DNA of 64,000 nucleotides from Chryseobacterium turcicum (lineage in GTDB: Bacteria; Bacteroidota; Bacteroidia; Flavobacteriales; Weeksellaceae), in contig NZ_JAJNAY010000003.1 in NCBI RefSeq assembly GCF_021010565.1, forward strand, positions 62,001 to 126,000, in the 5' to 3' direction. The notes below the pieces were generated by a model. The model was not told the DNA's origin and made no database searches. It saw nothing but the letters and a program-made list of their open reading frames with translations. Of this stretch, positions 17,353 through 25,098 are shown one piece after another; the first letter of the stretch is position 1, and the number at the start of each line of letters is the position of its first letter. Position numbers and translations under genes: made by a program.

Positions 17353-19074
17353 TTAATCTTGCCAGTTAGCAAATAATTCATCTACAAAAGGTCTAGTAGG
17401 TTTATTAGGATACATTGCTTTAACTTTATCTCTATAGTCGTTCCAATATCTCGCGCCTGATAAAGCATTTTCCAGCTCTTTAATTGTATATCCATCTACT
17501 TGATCCATTGGATAGCCTGCTCCAAAAATCCTTCTTTGATTAACAGTATCTGTCATATCATAAATCCCAGAAGTATATAAATTCTCTGCTGCGATAGTTC
17601 TAAATTGATAATTTTGATAATTTAAAGTAAGATTTTGATAAACTAAATAATTTGGATTATTAAATCTTATCCTATATCTTTCTAGAGTCATAAGAATTTC
17701 CACTGCAGTTGGCCAACTCTCCAATAATCTACGATTTCTTTTTCTCACTTGTGTATTTCCAGATAAAAAAGAATCTTGCACAATATCATTATAAGATGAT
17801 CTATCTTTTACAGAGTGCAAAGCATGGCTTAATTCATGAATTGTAGTCCCATATACTTGATCAGATGGTTTTCCATAATCTTTTATATGAACCTGAGCTG
17901 AAAGTCCAAATGTAATTTCACTTCTTAAATGAGAAAAGGAAGATGTAGGACCAGAATTTGATAATCTACCTGCAATTTTTATCTGAGTCTGTCTGCCAAA
18001 ATTATAAAAATGATTATTCATTGGAGGTGATATTAGAGCAAATCTATTTCCATAATAGAAGTCATGGGCTGCTTGGTGTATTAAAGCGTGATATTCATCT
18101 TTACCTCCATTTAGGATAGGATGCCAAGACTGTTGTTTCACATCGGGACCATGTGTTTCTGCCTGAAAAAAAGATCCATCACGAACGCTATAATTATATC
18201 TTTCCCACTGAATAACATATCGAGCTTTTCCACGAACAGAAGAAGTGGAAAAATTTCCGTTTCCATCTGTTATTCCTTGTGCAACAGTAAACCATTGTCG
18301 CATTAAAACTTGAGCGCCGGTTACGGGTCTTAACCCGGCTATATCATCCTGGACGCGTATGCTTCCACTAGGATACCATTTAGTTCCAAAAATCCATCTC
18401 GCTTGCGGGGTTGAATTTTCTGTCAGCAACTCATTCTCGTTACCTGTTTGTTCGTAAGCAGAAAATAAAAGATTATTGAAAAGATCTGTTTTATTTTCAA
18501 CTCTACCCGTTACCTCATATTCTTTGTAATCTTTAATATCAGCAAAATATTGATCCTGTTCAGGAATATATAATTCACTTAAAATTTCATGTTTTACGTT
18601 AGGAAGAATTTTTCCAACAGGAACTGCAGTATAATATACTGAAATAGTATCTCTATCTGGATTTCTATTTTCCAAGTATCCTTCTCTATACTCTGCATCT
18701 AACCTATAATCAAAATAATGAATTGTAGAGTCCCGTTTTAGTAATCCCACCTCTTCTTCATTTTCAGGAGTAAATTTAAGATAATAATGAGTGGTATGAA
18801 TATCAAATTCTCCGAACCCATATTCAGGATTTTTATCTTTTATGGTTTGAAAAGCTTTTGTCATATTTTCCGTAGAATATGGATTCTCTAACATAATCGA
18901 ATCTCCCGAAAAAGTTCTCGCTGAAAGAGTATTGTTCAATTCCTCTTTAAAAGCTTGTTCATTTTGGACTTCTGCTAATTCGTCCTTACACGAAATTTGA
19001 AAGGAAATTAACCCTATTGAAAGGACATAAAGAAATAATTGCCTCAGTTTTAATTTGTCGTTTTGTTTTATCAT
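17353..19074 (-). CDS. Lipoprotein with HExxH metallopeptidase-like motif, cargo of transposon C
   Basis: A 573-residue protein with a lipoprotein signal (LISFQISCKDELAEVQ, lipid-modified cysteine about residue 29). A middle domain at about 225-290 has a carboxypeptidase-regulatory-like beta fold (GAQVLMRQWFTVAQGITDGN). The C-terminal region contains TTIHELSHALHSVKDRSSY at about residue 410. That is an HExxH zinc site with the histidine context typical of gluzincin or matrixin-like peptidases. I could not place the third ligand. It is likely surface-anchored or periplasmic. The predicted protease is an unusual cargo for a Tn3 transposon. Confidence 0.8.
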   Translation of the reverse strand: MIKQNDKLKLRQLFLYVLSIGLISFQISCKDELAEVQNEQAFKEELNNTLSARTFSGDSIMLENPYSTENMTKAFQTIKDKNPEYGFGEFDIHTTHYYLKFTPENEEEVGLLKRDSTIHYFDYRLDAEYREGYLENRNPDRDTISVYYTAVPVGKILPNVKHEILSELYIPEQDQYFADIKDYKEYEVTGRVENKTDLFNNLLFSAYEQTGNENELLTENSTPQARWIFGTKWYPSGSIRVQDDIAGLRPVTGAQVLMRQWFTVAQGITDGNGNFSTSSVRGKARYVIQWERYNYSVRDGSFFQAETHGPDVKQQSWHPILNGGKDEYHALIHQAAHDFYYGNRFALISPPMNNHFYNFGRQTQIKIAGRLSNSGPTSSFSHLRSEITFGLSAQVHIKDYGKPSDQVYGTTIHELSHALHSVKDRSSYNDIVQDSFLSGNTQVRKRNRRLLESWPTAVEILMTLERYRIRFNNPNYLVYQNLTLNYQNYQFRTIAAENLYTSGIYDMTDTVNQRRIFGAGYPMDQVDGYTIKELENALSGARYWNDYRDKVKAMYPNKPTRPFVDELFANWQD

Positions 19075-19209
19075 TATTATAAATTTTTAACTAGCTAAAT
19101 ATAAAATAAAAACTGAATTTCAGAATAAATAATTATACTGATTTTTTATACTCAAATCTTTAATGAAAATTCGTTAACTGAATAGTTATAATAAATTACT
19201 TATCAATAC

Positions 19210-19262
19210 TTAATAGATTCCATCATTAACGTGCTATGTTTTCCGTTTCGTCGACTGACCCC
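19210..19262. repeat. Right inverted repeat of transposon C
   Basis: The inverted copy of 12050-12102, followed by the target duplication AATTTT at 19263-19268. Confidence 0.92.
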
Positions 19263-19538
19263 AATTTTGTAGGCCAGTTCCCTTGCAGACAATTCGGTGT
19301 GTTCCAAAGCGATCTCTACCACCAGATCTTTCTGTCTTTCAGGAATGCTGTTCCATTGTCTATGGTTTGTTCTTTTCGTAGTTTCCAAGCCATCATAGCC
19401 GTATTCGAGGTAGCTTTTATACCATTTGTAAAAACTACTTCTGGCGATTCCAAAACTTTCCAAGGTTCGCTTCACACCGATTTCACTCCTGGTCACCGTT
19501 TGAATGATCTCGTATTTCTCGGCTGCTGATAATCTCAT
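19263..19538 (-). pseudogene. IS3-family transposase orfB, 5' portion
   Basis: The N-terminal 92 residues of orfB (RLSAAEKYEIIQTVTRSEIG, FGIARSSFYKWYKSYLEYGY), a helix-turn-helix region of the IS3/IS481 kind. Translation past the right tip of element C would add a short foreign tail and stop at 19203. The rest of the gene is at 11336-12049. orfB starts 20 bases after the orfA stop. Confidence 0.88.
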
Positions 19539-19558
19539 ATATTTCCTGTATTTATCGA

Positions 19559-19912
19559 TTAATCCAGCCTGTCTAAACTTTTTTTTACAATATCATAGCG
19601 AACGACCAGATCAGCTACGATCTCTTTCAAACGTGCGTTTTCCTTCTTCAGATCTGATACTTCATCACTCGTAGCCTCGCGAGCAATATCTCCATTGAGA
19701 CGCTTCTTTCCTGCTTCCATAAACTCCTTGTTCCAGGCATAAAACTGCGACTGTGCAATATTATGGTTCCTGCAAAGTTCGGCTACGGAAGTCTCAGCTC
19801 GAAGACCTTCCATCACGATTAAAATCTTTTGCTCTGCAGTGAATATTCTGCGGGTGTTCTGCCGAATATCTTTTACGAATTTCTCGGTCGGTTTCTTTTT
19901 CGGTGTTGCCAT
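19559..19912 (-). CDS. IS3-family orfA
   Basis: A 117-residue protein beginning MATPKKKPTEKF. It has the transposase-8 type helix-turn-helix (FTAEQKILIVMEGLRAETSV, AELCRNHNIAQSQFYAWNKE) and a C-terminal leucine-zipper-like helix (EVSDLKKENARLKEIVADLV) used for multimerisation in IS3 elements. The frame remains open upstream into the truncated tnpA of element B. A 475-residue TnpA-OrfA fusion is therefore possible, but the internal ATG after TAATTTTAATT is the native start. Confidence 0.9.
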   Translation of the reverse strand: MATPKKKPTEKFVKDIRQNTRRIFTAEQKILIVMEGLRAETSVAELCRNHNIAQSQFYAWNKEFMEAGKKRLNGDIAREATSDEVSDLKKENARLKEIVADLVVRYDIVKKSLDRLD

Positions 19913-19982
19913 AATTAAAATTACTCTTTTTATGAAAACACTTTTTAATATATAATGTCTACTTTTTGCTGACGATTTACAT

Positions 19983-20986
19983 CCAATTTTAAAAAATACA
20001 CCGAGCTGTTCTCCCATGGATTTTCCGGATTCCTGCATTTTTTGAGCTTGTGTATTCTTGGCATATCTGAACAAAGAACCGATGATTTTATCATTCATTT
20101 CTATAATTTCATCGATAATAGAAGCTTTGGTTTCCAGAAGTATTGCGACTAAAGTTGCGTATCTCCGGGATTCTTCGAAATCCCTTAGATGTTGTGGTGT
20201 CATCTGCCTGCCTTCTCTGGCTATTTTCAACAACCGTGTTTGATGAATATCCTTACCAATATCTTTTGGAAGATCAATGTCTTTAATAGTTTTCAACCTC
20301 TTTATGTGCATCAATAAAAATTTTGAATTGACCGCCTGTGGGGATTGCTTCATCCAATTTAGTTGACTGATGCTGCTTTTTTCCTGTAAGTTGAGAAGAG
20401 TATCTAATAACTGTTTTTGATGATTGGACAATACAGAACTCAGGGTATCATGAATTTGCTTTTCTGCATTAATTAAGGCTTCTGAGCATATTTTCTGTAC
20501 AACAGATATTCTAGGTATCAATATTTTAGCATCTCTCAAAAATTTTACTAACTGCTGCGCAATTAATATTCCTTTATCTGTTTGTAAAGTAAATTTTGTT
20601 AAATTGAATAGAGAATCAGTATAGTAAGTTGAAGAGAAATTTTCATATCCATAGTTTTTTCTCAAAATATTTATATGATCCTGGCGAGTTTCAGCCAAAT
20701 TATCATAATCCTTCCAGTGGCTTTTATCTATTTCTAGCTGATTACATAATAGATCCAATATTCTTTCATCTGGAATAAATACAGTAGGAATAATAATTCC
20801 GGGAAATTTCATGTAGCTAAGTAAAACTGATACTCTAATATGATTGGTTTTTCCTCTGCATGATGCCTTAATGAAAATTATATCGTCATATGAAAGAGAA
20901 TAGATCCTTATAAGTTCTTCTCCAGACTGAGGAATATTTATTAATGAAGTAAATTCTTGTTCTGTTATAGATTTTCTTAAAGCCAT
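19983..20986 (-). pseudogene. tnpA: Tn3-family transposase of element B, 3' two thirds lost
   Basis: The first 335 or so residues of a Tn3 transposase, starting MALRKSITEQEF and running through QLLDTLLNLQEKSSISQLNW to LGVFFKIG, where the IS3 right end begins. The catalytic domain is absent and is not found on the far side of the IS, so it has been deleted. Element B is therefore non-autonomous, although the TnpA of element C might act on it. As in the other copies, residues after about 165 match A and C closely, whereas the N-terminus is distinct. Confidence 0.92.
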
Positions 20987-21110
20987 AAAATAACATTGTA
21001 AAAATGACCGTTTTCAATAAAGTTATAATTAAATAAAAATACATATTTATATTTTACTTTTTTATATAGAATAATTTAATATTTATACCTTTAATTTTAA
21101 AATAGCTTTT
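20987..21110. promoter_or_regulatory. Divergent promoter and probable res region of transposon B
   Basis: 124 AT-rich bases between the tnpA and resolvase starts, in the same layout as elements A and C. No sub-sites could be defined. Confidence 0.35.
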
Positions 21111-21722
21111 ATGTCAAAGAATGTAGCTTATCTAAGGGTATCAACAGCTGACCAGGATCTTGAAAAAAATAAAGCAGAAATTTTATTTTTAGCGAATGAC
21201 AAATCTTTAGGTAAAGTAGATTTTGTAGAAGAAAAAATCTCCGGAAAGATTCACTGGAGAAAACGTAAAATTGGTGAGATCATAGAGGATTTACAAAAAG
21301 GAGATACTATCCTTTTAAATGAATTTTCCAGATTGGGACGAAGTATGCTTGAATGCATGGAAATTATTTCTATTGCGACAGAGAAAGGCATTAATATTTA
21401 TACTGTCAAAGGAAACTGGCAACTTGACGATACCATACAAAGTAAAGTGATGGCAATGGTATTTTCTATGGTATCAGAGATTGAACGGGACTTGATTTCC
21501 AAAAGAACAAAAGAAGCGCTGCAGACAAAAAAAGCAAACGGAATTAAATTAGGTAGACCAAAAGGACCAGGAAAAAGTAAACTTGATACTCACAAATTGG
21601 AAATAGAAGCTTTACTTAAAAATGGTTCTACCAAAAAATTTATAGCAAAACGCTATAATTCGACTCCGGCGAACCTCCATAACTGGATAAAAAAAAATAA
21701 AATACAGGATTCCCCAAATTAG
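21111..21722 (+). CDS. Serine recombinase (resolvase) of transposon B
   Basis: A 203-residue resolvase-family protein. The catalytic serine is in YLRVSTADQD. It has LNEFSRLGRSMLECMEI in place of the DRLGRS consensus, and MVFSMVSEIERDLISKRTKE as the long E-helix. The C-terminal helix-turn-helix is LLKNGSTKKFIAKRYNSTPA. It is a different resolvase lineage from A and C, closer to the Hin/Pin-like recombinases found in Bacteroidetes elements. It is transcribed toward the right inverted repeat of element B. Confidence 0.92.
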   Translation: MSKNVAYLRVSTADQDLEKNKAEILFLANDKSLGKVDFVEEKISGKIHWRKRKIGEIIEDLQKGDTILLNEFSRLGRSMLECMEIISIATEKGINIYTVKGNWQLDDTIQSKVMAMVFSMVSEIERDLISKRTKEALQTKKANGIKLGRPKGPGKSKLDTHKLEIEALLKNGSTKKFIAKRYNSTPANLHNWIKKNKIQDSPN

Positions 21723-21754
21723 TTTTATAAATTTATCTATTAAAAATTAAATTT

Positions 21755-21806
21755 TAATAGATTTTATCCTTAACCCTGTTTTTTTTACTTTTCGTCGACC
21801 GCCCCC
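21755..21806. repeat. Right inverted repeat of transposon B
   Basis: Inverted copy of 7402-7452 with two substitutions near the tip (CGACCGCCCC for CGACTGACCC). Confidence 0.85.
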
Positions 21807-21807
21807 T

Positions 21808-22011
21808 ACTTCGCCAAACGCCTGGACGTTAGCTGTAATGAAACAAACCTATTTCTTAAGAAGCAGGAGATCCGCGAAGATTGAAAATTGCAACAGCTGC
21901 ATTTAGGTAAAAACAGTATTCGTGGCGGTCTTTCCTTGGGTGAAATTCCTAAATTATGCTGCAGATTTTTCAACCTTCCACGCTTCCAGGTGCCGCTCAA
22001 AAAACTATAAT
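21808..22011 (+). pseudogene. Decayed coding remnant of unknown gene
   Basis: Directly outside transposon B a plus-strand frame encodes FAKRLDVSCNETNLFLKKQE, meets a TGA, then continues as LGKNSIRGGLSLGEIPKLCC and FFNLPRFQVPLKKL to a stop. The composition looks protein-like on both sides of the stop. It has no start codon, because the 5' end was removed at the transposon junction. No family is recognised with confidence. Confidence 0.35.
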
Positions 22012-22725
22012 GCCGAATTTTTACAAATCTTTTAAGCAAAATAAGCATCGTAAAACAGCAATCATTCCCATCTTCAAACCTTTGTTTTTACTCAAAGAAT
22101 ATAACTATTTCAAAGCTGATTCCCGCTCTTAGGAACTGTAATTACATTAGCGAAAATCTCTTTATACACTTTTAATCTCATCAAAATTGGCAAAAACTGG
22201 ATATTGTCTCCGTACTAGATTACCATGTAATAAGATTTTTTTATATTAAATAAAAAGACCATTAAACGCACTATTTTCTACTGTAACTAATTTAAAAAGA
22301 TAAAATTATATTCATAACGTATTAGATTACCAAATAGTTAAATATAATATACTAAATAAAATACTTACACACAATAATTTATTTTATATATTTATATAAA
22401 TCTAGGATTTTTGCAATTAATTTGTATCAAATATCAAAATAAGTCAATTACGGAGTCATTATCTACTTTCTACAAAATATTATGAACTCTCAAACAGGCG
22501 GAGACATTATCCGGTTTTGTGAAGAAAAATTTAAATAAAAATAAAATTACAACACATTGAAAATAAGACTAATAAATATTTAATTTCCCCTTATTTTTAC
22601 TAACATTTATTATTTTTTTTATAAAATTAGAAATGTTTATTATTTTAATATAATTAAGGGTTCAATTCGAAAAAAGCGTATTCCTTTTATTTAAAGTATC
22701 TTACAGCGTTTTAACTCTTAAATTT
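22012..22725. other. AT-rich non-coding region beside the iterons
   Basis: About 700 bases without a credible intact gene, next to the iteron array, so it probably contains part of the replication origin (AT-rich melting region). It holds scattered iteron-like sites at 22199-22214 (inverted), 22450-22464 and 22499-22513. The last two lie in a primase-like remnant. Confidence 0.5.
22437..22538 (+). pseudogene. Degenerate fragment resembling the primase N-terminus
   Basis: The plus strand encodes NYGVIIYFLQNIMNSQTGGD then IIRFCEEKFK and a stop. This mirrors two neighbouring segments of the primase encoded at 23854-25098 (NHGDIIRFFHH and MNQDSGDIIQFIKKRI), with some residues missing between them. 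The two GDII-type segments fall on two iteron-like DNA sites in both places. It is most likely a leftover of a duplicated primase gene. The short ORF starting at the ATG at 22482 would encode 18 residues. Confidence 0.5.
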
Positions 22726-22845
22726 ACGGAGACAATATCCTGCTTTACGGAAACAATATCCAAAATAACGGAGACATTATCTTTTTTAACGGAGACAATA
22801 TCCAAGATATAGGAAACATTATCCGTAAATACGGAGACATTATCC
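22726..22845 (+). repeat. Six direct iteron-like repeats at 21-bp period (candidate origin)
   Basis: The 15-base unit ACGGAGACAWTATCC starts at 22726, 22747, 22768, 22789, 22810 (variant TAGGAAACATTATCC) and 22831. The spacing is exactly 21 bases, two helical turns. The last copy touches the stop codon of rep. Direct repeats on one helical face beside a Rep_3-type gene are the hallmark of an iteron-controlled plasmid origin. Binding by Rep is inferred. Confidence 0.85.
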
Positions 22846-23861
22846 TAAATGGTTTCTATCAATGCAAAAACAGCTTTAATGTAGGCTTCTCCTTTCACAT
22901 CTACATCAATCTTACGTTTTAAATGTTTTGATAATTCCTGATAGCCTCTTACTTCGTACAGTTTTCTCATTATGCGCACCTGCTGATCGTCGAGTGCACG
23001 CTGTCTCTTCAGATACTTTAATGCTCTATCTATCTGTAATTCATCCAGTGTAGGGAATTTTTGGTCTATTCCTACTGCATTTTGAGTGTCGTAAATAATA
23101 AAATGATAATGTCCTTCTTTGTAAGAATAATTGAAACTGATATCATTAAAATTATCCAAATCTGCTTTTACACGAACAAGAAAATCCCTTTCAAAGCGGT
23201 AATTGCCTTCATATTTAGTTACCGGGATAGAAAGCTCCTTCAAAAGTTGAGTGTATTCTTTAATCACTCCTCCATTCTTGTTGAACTTCACCAACCACAT
23301 TAAAAACCTCAAAGTATTGCTGGTTGATGTATTGAATGACAAATCTTTTTTAATGGAGTAATACTGGCTCATATTAAGCATGTGCTGCATTACGGCCTTA
23401 TCCATCTTAAAGAATATTTGTTTCTTGTTCCAACTTGGTTCAAGGATGAAAGGAACTGCTTTATATCCATTAATGGTTTCATCTTTAAGGCGTAACCAAT
23501 TGATATTAGTCATGTTAACCAATGCTTCCTGAATAGCAGAGTTTTTCATTTTACGCTGAGGATTGATGTCTGCAATGGAAACTGCAAAATCTACAACGCC
23601 CTGGTGAGCCCAGCCTTCGAAATAGTCATCAAAAGTCAATTGCTTATCTGTAGCAGTATTTAAAGAAGATTTTGGAGTAATAAACATCGCCTGATCATCT
23701 TTCACTGCAGAAAGAATCATCGTAATAATACGCTGCTCAATGATAGACGTTTCCTGAGAAATAAGCACTTCCCGGAAATCATTTGAAATCAAAACTTTTT
23801 TTCGCTGTTTTGAAGTTAGTGTTTCTCTTTTCATGGGTGACTGACCATCTTTTTTACTCAT
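22845..23861 (-). CDS. rep: Replication initiator protein (Rep_3/RepB family)
   Basis: A 338-residue initiator. I start it at MSKKDGQSPMKRE, whose ATG overlaps the primase stop by 8 bases (ATGAGTAA); a longer frame exists but lies inside the primase gene. The N-terminal winged-helix half contains LISNDFREVLISQETSIIEQ and VDFAVSIADINPQRKMKNSA. The second half carries TSNTLRFLMWLVKFNKNGGV and RFERDFLVRVKADLDNFNDI, the usual Rep_3 layout of two winged-helix domains. It is expected to bind the iterons directly downstream, melt the origin and control copy number. It is the last gene of the parA operon. Confidence 0.9.
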   Translation of the reverse strand: MSKKDGQSPMKRETLTSKQRKKVLISNDFREVLISQETSIIEQRIITMILSAVKDDQAMFITPKSSLNTATDKQLTFDDYFEGWAHQGVVDFAVSIADINPQRKMKNSAIQEALVNMTNINWLRLKDETINGYKAVPFILEPSWNKKQIFFKMDKAVMQHMLNMSQYYSIKKDLSFNTSTSNTLRFLMWLVKFNKNGGVIKEYTQLLKELSIPVTKYEGNYRFERDFLVRVKADLDNFNDISFNYSYKEGHYHFIIYDTQNAVGIDQKFPTLDELQIDRALKYLKRQRALDDQQVRIMRKLYEVRGYQELSKHLKRKIDVDVKGEAYIKAVFALIETI

Positions 23862-25098
23862 TTGAAAGGCTTTTTTGTTGAATGAGATCTTCGTTGAAGT
23901 CCTTATTGAAAGGCTGATGAATACGCACAAACTCGTCAAGCCTCCAAATCTTTAACAGCAAACCTACGAAAAATTGAATGGAATCTTTGGTATTGCCAAT
24001 AATGAAAATGAACTTAGCACTATTTTGGGATAATGTCTCCGTATAGTATGTCATTTCCAAATCTTTATCTCTGAAATTTGTGGGAATATACTCTAGCCTG
24101 CGGAAAAACTGTTTTAAAATATTAAAGTTTTTATGTTCCACGGAGACAATATCCAAAATTATTGTCTCGGTTGTTTTTCTTACCTGTTGAATCTCCTTGA
24201 TAAATGCTGAAACGATGTTCAAGTTGAAATATACTCCGGAAATATCATTATCATTGCCTAAAACCAGCTTATCAAAGCTATTAGAGGTAAAGTATTCTTT
24301 AATGTTTTGCGCTTTACTGAAACTTAGCTCTCCGTTGGAAGAACAATACTGCGTATTTGCCGGGTTAAAAATTTCAGCATAGCTCATTGCATCAAAAACA
24401 CTTTCAAAAACGGATAATGTCTCCGTGACTTCCGGTTTTTCAGAAAACGTAAATCCAATTGAATTTTTTGAATTTACATCAAACCATTTTTTGTTAAAAT
24501 AATCTCCTTTTCCCGTAAAAACTCTGTGTATACCAACCACGTCGCCACTTATATCTTTCACAAAGTAAGATAAACTGGTTGTATTATCTTTCCTGTAAGT
24601 AAATAATGTATTTTGAAAAACTCCAGAGAGTATAGTATCTCGATTGAACTTACGGTACTGCTCCAAATACTCCCAATGAAGACTTATTTTTTGGATAATG
24701 TCTCCGTTAATCTGATAATGAGTCGGCTCGACCTCTTCAGAAACTTGAGCAAAATAGGTTTTTGATACTTTTATTCTACTATCATCATTACCCAATCCTA
24801 AAAACAAGCGCAGTTCTTGGTTGATTTCTCCCGGTAAAGCTGAAGTATTATTCAAAATTCTTTTTTTGATAAACTGGATAATGTCTCCGCTATCTTGATT
24901 CATAATCGAATAATACATCTTCACACCTGATCTTTCATGATGAAAAAAACGGATAATGTCTCCGTGATTTCCATTTTGATGAAGCACATACGCTTTTTTG
25001 CATTTATCAAAACTGTACAGGCTTCCCATTTTGAACAGAAAATACTGCTCAATATCCACTTCTCTTTTTACTCTTTCCCAGTCTAAAGTGTAACTCAT
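23854..25098 (-). CDS. Toprim-domain primase-like protein with embedded iteron sequences
   Basis: A 414-residue protein related to plasmid DnaG/Toprim proteins. The N-terminal part contains NHGDIIRFFHH and DSGDIIQFIKKRI, matching the GD-I-xF segment that follows the CHC2 zinc finger in bacterial primases. Only one clear cysteine is present, so the zinc site is degenerate. The central and C-terminal part is Toprim-like (ETLSVFESVFDAMSYAEIF and VLGNDNDISG, about 215-300). It probably supports replication started by Rep. It ends overlapping rep and begins next to the partner gene. At least six copies of the iteron motif lie inside the gene in different frames. Confidence 0.78.
   Translation of the reverse strand: MSYTLDWERVKREVDIEQYFLFKMGSLYSFDKCKKAYVLHQNGNHGDIIRFFHHERSGVKMYYSIMNQDSGDIIQFIKKRILNNTSALPGEINQELRLFLGLGNDDSRIKVSKTYFAQVSEEVEPTHYQINGDIIQKISLHWEYLEQYRKFNRDTILSGVFQNTLFTYRKDNTTSLSYFVKDISGDVVGIHRVFTGKGDYFNKKWFDVNSKNSIGFTFSEKPEVTETLSVFESVFDAMSYAEIFNPANTQYCSSNGELSFSKAQNIKEYFTSNSFDKLVLGNDNDISGVYFNLNIVSAFIKEIQQVRKTTETIILDIVSVEHKNFNILKQFFRRLEYIPTNFRDKDLEMTYYTETLSQNSAKFIFIIGNTKDSIQFFVGLLLKIWRLDEFVRIHQPFNKDFNEDLIQQKSLSNE
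24028..24965 (-). repeat. Iteron motif copies inside the primase gene
   Basis: Exact or near-exact GGATAATGTCTCCGT occurs at 24028-24042, 24412-24426, 24693-24707, 24876-24890 and 24951-24965. GGATATTGTCTCCGT occurs as its complement at 24140-24154, with a weaker half-copy at 24157-24171. They encode TETLS twice, GDII three times and LDIVSV once, so the DNA word is conserved independently of reading frame. Confidence 0.85.

Larger units (their letters stand above)
12050..19262. mobile_element. Tn3-family transposon C (complete, 7213 bp)
   Basis: Both ends carry the same 53-base inverted repeat starting GGGGTCAGTCGACGAAACGG, with only a few inner mismatches. It is flanked by the 6-bp repeat AATTTT. 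It contains a resolvase, an intact 987-residue tnpA and a secreted-protein cargo (T9SS protein, small lipoprotein, HExxH lipoprotein). It has inserted into orfB of an IS3-family element that itself lies inside transposon B. With clean ends and intact genes it is the youngest of the three and could still be mobile. Confidence 0.93.
11277..19982. mobile_element. IS3-family element interrupted by transposon C
   Basis: The ends are imperfect inverted repeats, TGTACGTCTTCA on the left and TGTAAATCGTCA read inward on the right, both followed by TAGACATT about 20 bases in. The TG...CA tips fit the IS3 family. Without element C and one copy of its 6-bp duplication the IS is about 1487 bp, with orfA and orfB on the minus strand. 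The 3-base flanks do not match (ATT and TCC), and the tnpA it entered lacks its 3' two thirds. This points to a deletion next to the IS. Confidence 0.82.
7402..21806. mobile_element. Tn3-family transposon B, carrying nested IS3 and transposon C
   Basis: The left end at 7402 starts GGGGTCAGTCGACGAAAAGT. The right end at 21806 is its inverted copy with two changes in the outer ten bases. Both continue with the same AAAAAAAACAGGGTTAAGGA segment, which is specific to this element. Resolvase and tnpA are at the right end in divergent order. tnpA is truncated by an IS3-family element. The cargo is the operon at 7487-11264. The flanks do not show a target duplication (TGTCT on the left, TACTT on the right), so the element was probably rearranged after insertion. 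Confidence 0.85.

Noticed and set aside
7402..21806. Target duplication for transposon B
   Set aside because: Flanks TGTCT and TACTT do not match, so no duplication is claimed.
21806..22048. Minus-strand ORF of 80 residues next to transposon B
   Set aside because: The composition is basic and irregular, and the opposite strand has more protein-like sequence in a broken frame.
23862..23939. Longer start for rep
   Set aside because: These 26 codons lie inside the primase gene, and the ATGAGTAA overlap gives a natural coupled start.
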